In this document: positions 1 through 12,039 of the stretch, piece by piece
Layout of the letters: each line of letters starts with the position of its first letter
Position numbering within the stretch: position 1 is the stretch's first letter
NCBI GenBank assembly: GCA_963942565.1
Contig: OZ012690.1
Location: 40,730,721-40,794,720 of the forward strand
Reading direction: 5' to 3'
Length of the DNA: 64,000 nt
From: Maea johnstoni
Lineage: Eukaryota > Annelida > Polychaeta > Spionida > Magelonidae
Position numbers and translations under genes: made by a program
The notes under the pieces: model-generated
The model's input: the letters and a program-made list of their open reading frames with translations, nothing else
Database searches by the model: none
What the model was told of the DNA's origin: nothing

Positions 1-964
1 GTTACTCTTGGTTAAGGTTTGGTTGGGGTGATTCTTGCACTGGTTGAGTTAAAGAATCCCCACCTGTGAAAACTCTTAAGTTTTGAATTTAGCCAGTGGG
101 GAAAAGCATTCACAGTGTGAATGTTGTCAACTTCCTGAGAGTAGATACCCGGTGACTGGTGCCAGATCTTGTAAGTGTTACCCCCTCAGTTCCATCAATA
201 CATCTTCAAATATATTTCAAATATGATTCTATACTTTTGATGAGTAGCTCCAAGTTGTCAGACTATACATGTACTCAAGATACAAAATGGGTTTATAAAA
301 TTAACATCTGAGATTATTTTTTGCTAGATTTCAGAAATACAGTGTATAAGATTGGTGTAATATGATATTATGTTTTGATCTTGTTTTGGTTTTCATAGCC
401 AATTCATTCCTGGATATTTCCTTATACAGGTGTGACTAATGATACATCTGAAAATAAATTTGGACTTGATCATACAATCGCAAACTATTCATATTGGAGT
501 TGTAGACTGTGTTTTATTATTTTCATTGTATTTTCCTTCAGATATTTTCTGAAAAAGCTCCCTAGTCAAAAAGATATTACAGGAATATTTTGAGTGCTAC
601 AGATTTGAATGGGTTTATTTGTGTTTTGCCTTTGTCCATTTGGATTGGTATGGATGATATGGTGAATTTGGACAGATGTACAGCTATGGTTGGGTATGGT
701 TAAGAGGTACTGGTATTGATTTTTTTAAAGTACCTATCGCATCATTTCATTCTTTAAAGGTACTCTTAAGGAAACAAACCACTGTAAAGTTATCTTTTAT
801 TAGGGATTGTCAAGGATCCTAACTATTACTATTCATGACACAATTTATAAGGTAATATTGCGATAAAGTACCGTTAACAGTATGGTTAAAATACTGAACT
901 GTTTCATTGATACTAAATGTATCATGAATGTTTGTGAATTTGATCAGAGTTTTATAATCGAGTT
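1..964. other. AT-rich stretch, no gene seen
   Basis: No frame with splice borders or recognisable similarity on either strand. Occasional AATAAA words occur on the plus strand (near 453). It could be 3' UTR or flank of a gene outside the window, but nothing shows this. Confidence 0.4.
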
Positions 965-1182
965 TTAACCCTTATGCTGCTGGTGGTTACTTTTGTCAAT
1001 ACAAAATGATGCAAAAATCATGAAAAATGACTGAAACCCTGGCAAATGGGTACTCACCTGAGAGTACTCAGCAATAGGCTTAGCTTTCTGATGAATACCA
1101 ACATGACAGGGTTTGATGGTTTTCAAAAATCTTTGCGTCCTTGTACTTTGGATGAAAGTAGCCTCAGCATTGGAAGGGTTAA
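965..1182. mobile_element. TIR element, about 218 bp, family 1 copy a
   Basis: The ends are TTAACCCTTATGCTGCTGG and CCTCAGCATTGGAAGGGTTAA, an imperfect inverted repeat (AACCCTT...TGCTG) bounded by TTAA. Related copies lie at 3847-4028 and 48849-49060, sharing GAATACCAACATGACAGG and GAAAGTAGCCTCAGCATTGG. It is non-coding. The TTAA borders suggest a piggyBac-type or other TTAA-specific non-autonomous element. Confidence 0.75.
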
Positions 1183-2186
1183 AGTTGGGTACAAGTGAAG
1201 TTATTCCCACATGTATTATTTGATTGAAAAGTTATGAATTTGTGCCAACTTGATCAGTGCTTGAAATTAAGGCATCCTTTTTATTGAGGGCAATTAAACC
1301 TATGTACTGGAGTCATGACCTTGTCCAATCTGGATCAAGTATTGACTTATAAGTTCTTTTCTTTCATTGGAGACCAATTTACTTATAATACAGAGAAGTG
1401 CAATTTGATTGACTTACTATGGTATGATATTTTTTCTTGAATCCTGTTCAGGGTTGAGCAGTCCTATTGTTGGAGACATGCACACTTTTTATTCAGACAC
1501 GTCAGCTTGAATGTTTGGATGTAAAAGGGGGAACCATAATTGGTCCAGCATGCACAAAAAAACAATAAAAAGTCTTATCAAGCCTTTCCAAGAGTTTCCT
1601 TGAAGTATTTGGTTCCTGAAATATTGGACTTTCTTTGAATATATAGGTGTCTTTTGAAAAAATATTCAAGCTTTTATAGTGTTTGATTTTCTTATTTTCC
1701 CATAAGATGTATGTTGATATCTATATATTGAGGGCTGTATTGCTTTCTCGTTGGATGCTGCCTAATAGGGAGTCCATCTGCGGATAAGAGCTAGTGCCAA
1801 AAAAGCCCTGGATAAATAATACTTTTATTCTACTTTAAACAAAAATCCTTCCATTGAGGACCACAAACGAACATCTTAAAGTTAAATGATGGTTTTCCCT
1901 AACAGGTATAACTTTATAAGAGGCTAGATATGTATACTTTTCATATGGTAGATTTTTTCCTTTATGTTCTAGAACAATTGATTGAGTTATAGTGAATTCG
2001 TGGTTGGTTGATCTATTGGTTTGAGTTTGAATATGGGAATGATTGTTGGTCAAAAGGTTTAGTTAAGGCTATGTGTTTTATTAAAAACTATACACACTAT
2101 TTGAAGTTGCATTGGATATAAACTGCTCATGAAATGATTGGTCATAAACTTACTATATATGTATGTTTAAAGGTTATGAGTGTTGT
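1183..2186. other. Unassigned AT-rich DNA
   Basis: No gene, RNA or repeat recognised on either strand. Confidence 0.4.
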
Positions 2187-2390
2187 TTAACCCATTAATG
2201 CTCACAGCGGCCAACAGAGGTCTGGCATTTTGATGAAATCTTTCAGGCTTGAAGGGGAAATGTTAATCTCAACATTAATTGTATCTCTCCTTCATAGTTG
2301 ATGAAATTGTTCTTAATTTCCAGATTATTTTCAATAGTATCAAAAGATCAAGACAATTTAAAGGGTTACTCTAGAACATTAATGGGTTGA
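2187..2390. mobile_element. TIR element, about 204 bp
   Basis: The ends TTAACCCATTAATGCTC and GAACATTAATGGGTTGA are inverted repeats with two mismatches. Non-coding. The TTAA-like borders resemble family 1, but the interior differs. Confidence 0.7.
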
Positions 2391-2749
2391 AATTTCAAGG
2401 TACAATGTGAAATATGCAGAAACATATTCAGTTGGTGCTGCATTCTATTCAGTTCAAAAACCATGAAAGTAATTGAAAGCCGATGCATTTGAAGGTGTCT
2501 ATACTAATCATGTTTCTTATTATGTGTTTACTCTTTCATGTCTGGAGATCTTAACATGTGTTGTCTGGACCTATGGTTCTTTTTGAAAGTAGCTTTTGAA
2601 TTAATTTGAAAGTAACTCTTGAGTTATGAAGTTCATAGTATACTTGAGGGAGGGTGGATTCAGGTCATCATTTCTTCTACAAATATTTTATGAAAATTGC
2701 TCATAATAGAGATATTACCAAAATAGTTCTGAGGGCCACAGGCATGAAT

Positions 2750-2950
2750 TACTGTAAATTTGGAAAAGATTGCGTTAGTTTAATTTTTGCGTTTAGCCTC
2801 GGCCGCAAAATTAAAATTCGCAATGATTAGTGCTGCCACTTTAAGTGTATAGCTGGCCCTCCATGTTCGCAAAGTTAAAAAACGTATAAATCGCTTTTTC
2901 TATAAATTCGCAAAATTTACTCTACACAATCTTTTTGTGAATCTACAGTA
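2750..2950. mobile_element. Tc1/mariner-like MITE, about 200 bp
   Basis: The left end TACTGTAAATTTGGAAAAG and the complement of the right end (TACTGTAGATTCACAAAAAG) match and continue into ATTG. The borders are TA. The interior is rich in TTCGCAAA-type words on both strands, typical of the TACTGTA family of short elements. Non-coding. Confidence 0.8.
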
Positions 2951-3846
2951 GTAGAAATACTCTAGATGAGGTTAATTACCATGTCTATAATTTGACAATC
3001 AAGCCCTCATCAGCGCTATCCTAAGCCTAATTTACCAATAATGTAACATGTGATTGGCAAATTTCAAAGAACATTGAATTGTCTTGACAAAGACACTATA
3101 ATGCTACCCTGGGGACAGAGCGGTTCATCTACTTTGATTTCAATTATATTGCAATAAATTGATTGAAAGGGCTAGGAAGGGTGGAATGAAAAGAGTACTG
3201 TTAAGCCAGTAAACTGATTGGCATCTGCTGTCACAGCAGGTTTTGATGAGTGAAGTCAACAACCAGGCACTGGTCGGTATCCATTACACCACACCCTTCG
3301 CTAACTTTCAAATAGAACATAATAGGGTCCTTTTGTTTATTTGTCCCCACCTACTAGTATCCCCATACAGCCTAAAGAACAGGGCAGATATCTTGTTTCT
3401 CCATTATTCTGGTTAATTTGCCGATCTGAAGTGTCTAAGAATTTTTCTTCCCTTCTTACCTTCTTAATTCTACCAATCTTGTCCAATTGTTAAATACTGG
3501 CATATTAAAAACATTGGTAAAATTAGGACCTATCAATTATGGTTATATCAATTCATTACTATCAACTGTGTGCGGTTATGTATCCTTCATTGTAAATCAT
3601 TTTGATTTTGATATGAAATAAAATGTTTTATTTTAAAAAAAATGTTTGTGTTGTTATGTAAAATGAAGTGTATACTCTTCAATAATATTGATTATCTTTT
3701 TTGATTCCCAAACAAATTATTTCCAAATAAAGATTTCTCTATTCATTCACAGTAAAATAGTCCATGTTTAATCAATTAAGTAACGGGCAATTCAGTGCAT
3801 TGCATCCCCTTAGTTAAGTCTTGCCTTAAAGCATGTGTGCACTAGT
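2951..3846. other. Unassigned AT-rich DNA
   Basis: No gene recognised. A plus-strand polyadenylation-like AATAAA with a following T/A-rich stretch lies near 3619, but nothing coding precedes it. Confidence 0.4.
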
Positions 3847-4028
3847 CAACCCTTATGCTACTAATGGCTAATTTGGCCAATACAAAATTATGTAAAAAAA
3901 ACTGAAAATGACTAAAACCCTGACACATGGGAACTTGTCTGCGCTATCCAATGAATACCAAAATGACAGGATTTCGGTTTGCATCCTTGTGCTTTGGAGT
4001 AAAGTAGCCTTAGCTTTGGAAGGGTTAA
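3847..4028. mobile_element. TIR element family 1, copy b (diverged, shorter)
   Basis: Shares AACCCTTATGCT at the left end, TGAATACCAAAATGACAGG internally and TTTGGAAGGGTTAA at the right end with the 965-1182 copy. It is about 36 bp shorter through internal deletion. Confidence 0.7.
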
Positions 4029-5739
4029 TTTCTTTGATTCAATTTCTCTACCCTGCTTTTATGTGACAATTCACCGTACACAAAGTATATATTGCCTGAA
4101 AGTTCTGAATACATTAAGCACCATGTAAGTTCCATCCAAACAGGGCATAAGATTGGGGTGGTAAACAACTGAAAAACATGCATTAGGTTTGGTTTTCAAA
4201 CGGAGCTCCTTTCTACAATTATGGTCAGGAGACCTTAATGATTTTACAAATGTGGAGGAAAAATCAATATAATATTGAAACTAACTTTTGAACAAAGTCA
4301 ACCTTACAATAAACTGTGGTACCCTTCTCTTAGAAATACTCTTAGCTATAACTATGCGACATTTCAAATAAATACATGTTTGAAGCCACAATGTGTCAGC
4401 AAAAGTTGATATGAAAAGGCCGAAAAGGTTTCCTCTGTGCTGTTATGCTATTGTATAGCTTATATCTCACAGTTACCGAATAATAATATGCTTATCAAGA
4501 AGTGGCTATTTTAATGTAGTGTGGCACCCTTAAAGAACACATCTGGCTGTGTTTGAATTTTTGAAAAATGTCAAGACGCACCCCTTACTTGAGAATCAGA
4601 CCATTTGATCATTTATGTCTTTAGTAAGGGCGAAGGTCCCACCTCCAAAGGGGATCTGCACGATGAGTATCTTAAAACATTTATGAATGTTCCCATAAGC
4701 CTCAAAATTACTAACAGCACGTTGTTTACTTACTAACTGCTGATTTTCGGGTCCTGTCATAATTCAAGGTCCCTATGACTGTATGACATGACCTTGGGCC
4801 TAGAGGGGGTTCATATAAGTCATATTCTAAAATACTGGCTTCGAAGACTCTAACGTTATTCACTTTCAGTCAAAATATGAAATGAGAATATTGGTAAAAA
4901 TGATCTAGCTTGAAGAAGTTTGCATGGTCAAACATAGCCTGCATCCCAGGCCATATCTAAATGCCCTCCATTCAAGTTGTGGTATACTAGAAGGTCAGTT
5001 GGAAATATGCTCACATTAAAACCCCCTCTTGTGGCAATTGTGTGAACTAAATAGCCAACAGTAGGCCACATGTAGTATAGGTGCAGGCATTCATATAGAA
5101 AAAAGTAAAAACAGAGAAGAGCCTTGTGGCTAGGCTAGGTCAAACAAAGCAGACAGCCAGGTCATTGGGGACACTTTTGAAAGGAAGACCCCTATGACCT
5201 ATCAGCTCGGAGGATATGTGATACATATATGCAATAGTTTTACTCCATAGACTTCAGATGGTTTGTACTATGTTCCTAATTTATGATGAAATATGTTTAT
5301 TTGGTTGTGTAGACATAAGATGTAAATAGACACAAACAATAAAAGATCAATGGTTCTGATAGTTCAGCCCCATTCATGCAAAAAAGGTTGTAAGTGTTTC
5401 ACACTGATTCGGGTTGAGTTGATCCAGAAATAGGTCTCTTTACGTGACCATCATGCCTTTGTTTTCTAGACCACATGTCAATAGAAAGTTGATAGTCGAG
5501 ATTCGTGGCTAGTGATCAGTGCTTTTGTGTAAACTTTCTTTTTGATATTCATACTTAAGGGCCTACCAAGGACAGCCAATAGGGCCCAAAACTAGATTTC
5601 CACCCAAACACATGTGAAAATCTCAAAATAACCCTATATTCAAATGTTAACCCCATCATCCACCTTAAGCACTGACTCACTTCAAAGGAAAGTGCAAAAC
5701 ATAACCAGTGTGTCCTAGTGGCGCATTCTGTGTATCACA
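4029..5739. other. Unassigned intergenic DNA
   Basis: No gene seen. The stretch 5573-5665 (CTCAAAATAACCCTATATTC, then TTAACCCC) resembles stretches at 46990-47090 and 51710-51790, so it is probably an old dispersed repeat. Confidence 0.4.
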
Positions 5740-5747
5740 ACATATGT

Positions 5748-6141
5748 TAGAGCTGTCATTGTTTTATTGATTCAATAATCTATAAAATGATTAACGGTTT
5801 GGTACTTTGATTCATCTTGAATTCATTGGAATGCAGATGCCTGCTGCACCTATTAATGTGGATCTCCCCCAGCTGAGTTTGACTATTACTTGCTTGCAGC
5901 ATGGAATTGTGGATTGACCTTGTGACACATACACATATTTCTTCTGTGTGAATTCAGGGATAAATGGAATGGAAGCGCACGGCTGTGGTAAGGGGTTAAT
6001 GCTGTTCAAGCTGTGTTTGCCTAAAGATAAAGTTTAATTACCTAATTTGCATATCGATATCTTGGTCCTCCTTCGATATCCATAATCGGTATGGATTTTT
6101 TTGTTGATTCATCGATACGGGCGGTATCAATGACAGCTCTA
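5748..6141. mobile_element. hAT-like MITE, 394 bp
   Basis: The ends TAGAGCTGTCATTG and CAATGACAGCTCTA are exact inverse repeats. The flanks ACATATGT and ACATATAT match at 7 of 8 bases, fitting the 8-bp duplication of hAT elements, whose termini often read TAGAG. The subterminal regions carry ATCGAT/GATAATCG words. A second, damaged copy lies at 38350-38700. There is no transposase. Confidence 0.85.
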
Positions 6142-6149
6142 ACATATAT

Positions 6150-6924
6150 GCAAGATGAAGTATTTTTTTTCCTAAATTAGATAGTAGTGCTTACGTTTCC
6201 TCTCATAATTTGTAATTTGCAATGTAATGAATTTATTGAGGATTTCATATGCACAGATGGTCTTATCCTGACTATCTACAATATACTATTATAATTAAGA
6301 ATTTCTTTGATGATATGGCATGGAAATTTTTCCAATTTTGCCTAACAAAAATGCAGAAACTACAACCTTCTGTACTCCATATATTCCCTCAGGACAGGTG
6401 TTAGGTTGTCTTGCGTTGTAATTTACAAACTAATTACTTTCAAGATTAATCATTACAAATCAAAGAACGCATGATTGCATTTCAATTATTTCACTTTGAA
6501 GCCAGCTAATACCTGAAGATAGTGTTTGATATGTAATCAAGATAGTGTTTGATATGTAATCACAAACTTTTCTAAAATGAGAACACTCTCATCTACATTT
6601 ACAATTTTTCTCATAATCAAGATAAAAATGATTTGCTATGGCAAACCTCTTCACATGTCATTTTTTGTCCGAGTTTATTCTTTGGGAGGGCCTTGATTAA
6701 GAATTACAGCGCATTGCTATGAAAATACCAGGGCTTGGAAAACACACTATGGTCAGTGACAAGCTGTTTCTGCGGCTTCAAAATGGTCCCGGTTCACCAC
6801 ACTGAGCCGGGACCAAATCCAGGTTCACTGCACTGAGTCAGGACCAAAATCCTCAGCAACCATCAGGCAAAATGATTTTTGTCATTTCTACAGAGTTGCA
6901 AGATTATGTTTTATCTCAAACCCT
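6150..6924. other. Unassigned DNA with short local duplications
   Basis: No gene seen. A 21-bp direct duplication (AGATAGTGTTTGATATGTAA) occurs near 6518-6560. A GGTCCCGG/CCGGGACC inverted pair lies near 6784-6815. Confidence 0.5.
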
Positions 6925-7751
6925 CTATAATAGTCCAGCGGATAAGCTCCAAATTTTGGCCAAATCGTTCACTTTGTGATAGAAGCGTAAAAGTTGGTAT
7001 ATATGTACTTTCATGGGTGGAGATTCATATAAGATCATGACCCCGGCTGAGTCTTGCCCCTGGGGGTCGAAATTCAACTTCTAAAAATAACCGACCAATC
7101 ACAAGCCACCAATGTATTATATTATTGCAATTCCCTGTATGAACCTAATTTTACCTTCTTGCCTCAGTGATATAACATAACTTAATAACCTTTAATCATT
7201 TAACAGGGTCATGAAGGTATTTTTATATTATAGTGACCTGTAGAGGCTATTTCAAGGTCAAATGGAGGTCAAACCTCTTGAAATGTGAAAAACAGTAGGT
7301 TTTACTTAGATTTTCTTTTTAGAAAGATTTTTTGGATGCCATTACGTTTTCTATAATTAGAAACTACCGCTATGGGAATTTCTTTTTGTTAATTTAATTT
7401 TTTGGAGTAAAAGGAAAGGTTTTTGAGGTCAAAGGTCAATATGTGTATAACAGATGAACTTTCGGAAGTATCTATTCTGTATTTACTGGATATAATTGTG
7501 TAGTTGGACTGATGCAGCAAGACATTAGAAATTTGCATTGGCAAGACATCAATATAGGAAACTAGTTGATTGATTAACAATAGGAGAAGCTGATATGCAA
7601 GGTCGAAGGTCAAGTAGCACATTGGCTCAGGAAACTCCCTTAGACTTACATACACAGCTAAATATGTTGAAGTAGACTTTATTGTCATTTCTTTCATAAA
7701 AATATCAATGACATCGAGATAGAGATCACTATAAAACATTATTGAACAAAT

Positions 7752-10170
7752 TTGTTGCAGGGAGGCACCATTGCCAATTTCTCTTGCACTCCTCATTCAT
7801 ATGCCCAAACTAGGAAAAGAGACCTTATTGACAGATTGTACTGCTTGGGTCTGTGCATCTTTTACGATAGGGTTATACAAATATCTATTGGTATGGGAAA
7901 TATTGTGTATGCCCTCTATGAATCAGAAAAACTTGTATGCCCTGCAAAGCTAAGGAAATAAGGCTTGTTAACAGCTTGAAATGTGGATAACATAGATCAC
8001 AACCCCAGTGCCAGGACTGCTAAGGACTCCTTTCATGGCACCGCAGTATCTCTAACACAGCATCCTTCCCATGATTCTCCAGGTAAAGCTCAGGAGGTGG
8101 TTGTGATTAATCCTAACATTTCTAAAAGGAAGGGAATTAGTGATCTTCCTGAGGGCTACACAAATATCATGATGACCTACATGCACCTGCGGTTAACAGT
8201 CAAGTTAAGGCATAAACAGATTTGATAGGTTCATCTAAGCAATCAGAGTGGGAATGGCTTGAGTGGGTATATGAACTACTTAAGAAAGAGACACTAGGTG
8301 ATGAGGACTACATTTCCGCTGATTTTGCAACAATGCAGCCTCCATTCACCTGACCTCTTGCTATTACAGCAATGCTCCCTATGTTTCTTGAAAATGCACA
8401 TTCAGTAGCCATGATTTTGCATTCTATGAAGATTATAAGGGATGTAGTGCAACACCCCAACCCTGGACAAACACCTGCTATGGATCAGCCTCTGTATGCA
8501 ATATTTAGGTAAACAGATCCAATGGAGATGTCCAGGATGTAAGAAGATTGGATGACGTATGGGATAGATGTATCACAGATAGTACATATAAGACAGAGTC
8601 TGAGAGAGAGGAGGGGACAAGTGGTCTGCAGGAGGGTCATCACCGGTTCAACCATTCCAGGCAACTGGCAGACATTTTTACGTACTGATGAGAACAAAAC
8701 TGAACTTTTCCTTCTTGGCAGAGCAAGTGGCAATAGTGGAATTACAAGGGAAAGAAATTCAGACCACTTATGATGAAGTGCAACACCATTTGAGAAATCA
8801 GGAGTAATGCCATGCAGTCATGAAGAAGCTGACACTAAGATATTCCTCCACGTTGTTCATGCTGCTCGAGAGGGACACTCAAAGGCTGTTATACATACAG
8901 TTGACACAGATGTTGTTGTGCTTACTGTAGCATATGTACACACCATGCAAAATGTAGAGGGATTATGGTTGGCATTTGGGGTTCGGGGAGAATCTTAGGT
9001 TTATTCCCAGTCACACTATTGCAATTCTACTAGGGGAGCCTGTGTGCAATTCTCTTCCATTCTTCGATGCACTTACTGGATGCGATAAAGTTTCTTCCTT
9101 TGCAGGCATTGGGAAGAAGATAGCCTAGTCCTAGGCCACTTCTTTAATAACTTAACCTAATGTTTATATACCATTCTAAGATGTCTACCCATCTTTAGTT
9201 CTATATTGGCTAACCAGGCGGCCAGCATGGGTTTTCTTTGGATTTGATTCTGACTGACCGGGGTGACCACCATTGGCGCCATCTATCAACAGCAGCTAAA
9301 ACTAACATTGATATTGAGCAAAAGATAGACCAGAACAGAGAAAAGCAAAGTCAATTTCACAGCTTTTTCCTTATTAGCTGATGATCCAAACATGAATTTG
9401 CCTTGTCAAATCTATGTAGTCAAGGTATGGAACCACAACAGTCACTTCCTGCCACTGATATCTCTCGACCAATCAGAAGCGGTGCTTAAAATGTGCCCTG
9501 CCCGGATAATGTCAGCCTCCATGCCCATACTCAGGCCTGTGTTTTACTCACTTTCATAAGCCATATCTGAGGAGTGCTGAGGAGGACAGACTTGCGGGTG
9601 GTCTTATTTGAAAGGTGACAGGTAAAGGCACATTTTGAACCTAAATCATCATGATGGTGCAATTGCCCTTTAAGTAAATCATAGACTAGGAGCTAGTCTA
9701 GGAAGAAGGGTGCATAGGAGAGATGGACGGCATTCCCAGCAGTGAGTCTGTAATCTCTCAAATAAGCAAAAATAAACTATCAAGTGATGACCTGAATCTC
9801 ATTGAAAGGTTCACTATGTTATTGTACAGCGGTACTTGTCCTTTAAGCACAGTAAACCAAACAATACTCACTACTTGCACAAGGCAATCGGACACTAGAC
9901 AATATACCACCTAGCTACCCAGGCTGCATTGCAACAGCACATAAAGCAAGCAGCATGTCAGGCGGGTCATGTGTGGGCACAGGCATGTGCTCCAATCTAA
10001 GAATTACCCAATCCATCTGACTGGGGATGGCAGAATATTGGTGATGGTTGAGCACCACTGTGGCGCACACTACCTTACACTACCCGAAGGTGTGCCATGA
10101 ACTGATTCACTCTAAATGCAAAAAAGCATGTAGAGGACTGTTTAAATGCTTTTAAGGCACATCTTAGCTC
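7752..10170 (+). pseudogene. Degraded gene of the VDNIDHNP/HEEADT family (possible PIN/FEN1-like protein) inside the 4-kb element
   Basis: Successive plus-strand segments give TRKRDLIDRLYCLGL, CPAKLRK, DNIDHNPSARTAKDSFHGTA, SLTQHPSHDSPG, LPEGYTN, PCSHEEADTKIFLH, HTVDTDVVVLTVA, LPFFDALTGCDKVSSFAG, LSSDDLNLIERFTMLLYSGT and a Cys-rich end (CHELIHSKCKKACRG). I recall this order from a family of uncharacterised proteins abundant in cnidarian, amphioxus and mollusc genomes. The acidic trio HEEADT, TVDTD and TGCDK resembles active sites of FEN1/PIN nucleases (E-A, D-S-D, G-C-D), but this is inference. The gene has several breaks and is interrupted by the nested element at 9120-9700. Confidence 0.75.
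9120..9700. mobile_element. hAT-like nested insertion, about 581 bp
   Basis: GGAAGAAG precedes it (9112-9119) and follows it (9701-9708), an 8-bp target duplication. The termini TAGCCTAGTCCTAG and CTAGGAGCTAGTCTA are imperfect inverted repeats. It splits the HEEADT-family gene between the GCDKVSSFAG segment and the LSSDDLNLIERF segment. The interior has no coding capacity that I recognise. Confidence 0.8.
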
Positions 10171-10930
10171 CATGTTTTTTGTCAGTGTGCAGGAAACTGC
10201 CAATAACCACTTAAGTCCAAATGAACAGGTAAAACTCTGTATTCAGTCGTCTTCCTACTAACAGTTACGGATATATTGATTTTGAACATATTTGCTTTAA
10301 GTAGCTGTATAAAGAAGTTACAAATTCAAAGGTCATGTTTTAGTGAGATTTTCATTAGGTAAATGTTGCTATAATCTGCTCTCAACCGAAAAATTAAATG
10401 AACAGAATATGGGTTCAACATGTACTGTAATACTATAGTAAGTTAGTGTTGATGAAGTTTCTATATATTTGACCTTGATTTGACCACAAAATGACCTTGT
10501 ATTTACATAGCATTTAGGATAGGTATACAGAGAAACACCATGATATTAAAAACAAATTTTCTCTATCATAAAATAGGATGGTTTTTGGGGTTGTTTTTTA
10601 GTTTTGGCATATTTGACCTTGGTTTGACCCCAAATGACCTTTCAAGGTCAAAATAGTATTATTACCACTTAAGAAAATACAATATATCATTGTGTGCATC
10701 AGTTTTAGACATGTAAAAAAAATTTAACATGAGTTTTTAATATGATAATAGAATACTGTCTTCTGATTGGTCGGTTATTTTTAGATGTTGAATTTTGACC
10801 CCCAGGGGCATGACCCAGGGCGGGTCATGATCTTATATGAATCTCCACCTGAAGAAGTACCTATATACCAATTTTGACACTTCTATCACAAAGTAAACGA
10901 TTTTTCGGCTTATCCGCTGGACTATAATAG

Positions 10931-12039
10931 CCATTAAGATCCGCCACTGAGAATTGGTGCAGATTTACAGCCTCGCCAATGGTTTTTGTTGCTAAGCTTC
11001 GGCCTTGGCTGTCTCAGCTTTGGCAATGAACACCTACGTCTCACCTATAAATCTGCACCAATGCTCAGCTCATATACTGAAGGATATGCATATAGAACAC
11101 TTGATTGGTGGAGTTTAGGAAAATTTTCTGTAAAAGGGGTGCCGGCAATCTGCCGTTTTACTGCATACCCCAATGAGTGCCGATCATAGTGTATCGGCCA
11201 TAATCCTATTACCTTCATGCTCTTGCTGTTCAGCTTACTTAGACGCTTGGCAGTACAATCTCGCATGCAACAAGAATATACACCGAATATTAACAGCGAT
11301 AGTGCGAAGGAACTGCAGAAAAAGCAGAACTCAAGGCTGGTTTCCAGGTAAGAGGAAAGGTATGTGATAACGTTTTTCTTACTTCTTCTGGGGGGAATTT
11401 CACATGACAGTTGCGCTGGCCGTTCAACCTGTTTCCGTGTAAAATATGGATGTGCGCTAAATAGGTCCTTGACAACAAACAAATTGCCTGATCTGCAGCG
11501 ACATTCAGAGTAAAGCTGGTGATTCCATATACACATTCCCTTCTTTTCTCTGATACTTCCAAAGGGTCTTTTAGTTGCAGAAGAATCAAATGAAATCATG
11601 GGGAAAGGGTCGTGATATTTGGTTGACCTCTTAAGCTAAGGGTTGAAATATACTGATACAAAGCGAACACTGTTTTTACTGTCTCATATGTTTGAATTCA
11701 GCCCTATTAAGACCAGAGCCAGTGTGGTCCAAGCAAATTTACGTCATAGAATGTGCTCATTATTTCTTTGCTTCGCCCATCCATCTGACTTTTACATATG
11801 GTCATATTAAAATGTAATATATTTTAACACAGTATAATTAACACAGCAAAATTTACTGAAGTTATCCATAAAACGTTAATAAATAAGCCGGCATGAATAA
11901 ACCATATTGAATGCCATGCACTTTTCAAGTTGTTTGGTAGTTATATTTAAATCTGTAAAATTGCTTCTGTATCACATTTTACGATTGTTTTGGAGAACGG
12001 TAACCTTGAACATCGACCTCCAGAATACATCACTCGTTA
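10931..12039. other. Unassigned DNA; no convincing gene
   Basis: Open frames exist on both strands around 11045-11600, but they overlap each other and show no family similarity. See the rejected list. Confidence 0.4.

Larger units (their letters stand above)
6934..10921 (+). mobile_element. 4-kb TIR element with exact 9-bp target duplication, carrying a HEEADT-family gene
   Basis: CTATAATAG occurs directly at 6925-6933 and again at 10922-10930. Between these, the left end TCCAGCGGATAAG and the right end CTTATCCGCTGGA start inverted repeats of about 170 bp (6934-7104 and 10759-10921), with shared blocks such as ACTTTGTGATAGAAG, GAGATTCATATAAGATCATG, GCCCCTGGGGGTC and AAAATAACCGACCAATC. Long TIRs with a 9-bp duplication are the hallmark of Mutator-like elements. 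Inside is a degraded plus-strand gene that is not a recognisable MULE transposase. A hAT-like element is nested at 9120-9700. The exact duplication shows a genuine transposition, while the broken gene shows the copy is no longer active. Confidence 0.88.

Noticed and set aside
11045-11600. A 184-codon minus-strand frame, and an overlapping plus-strand candidate exon (11189-11347, MLLLFSLLRRLAVQSRM..., followed by GTAAGA)
   Set aside because: Both frames use the same DNA, neither resembles a known family, and no partner exon or start context supports either. Left as chance open frames.
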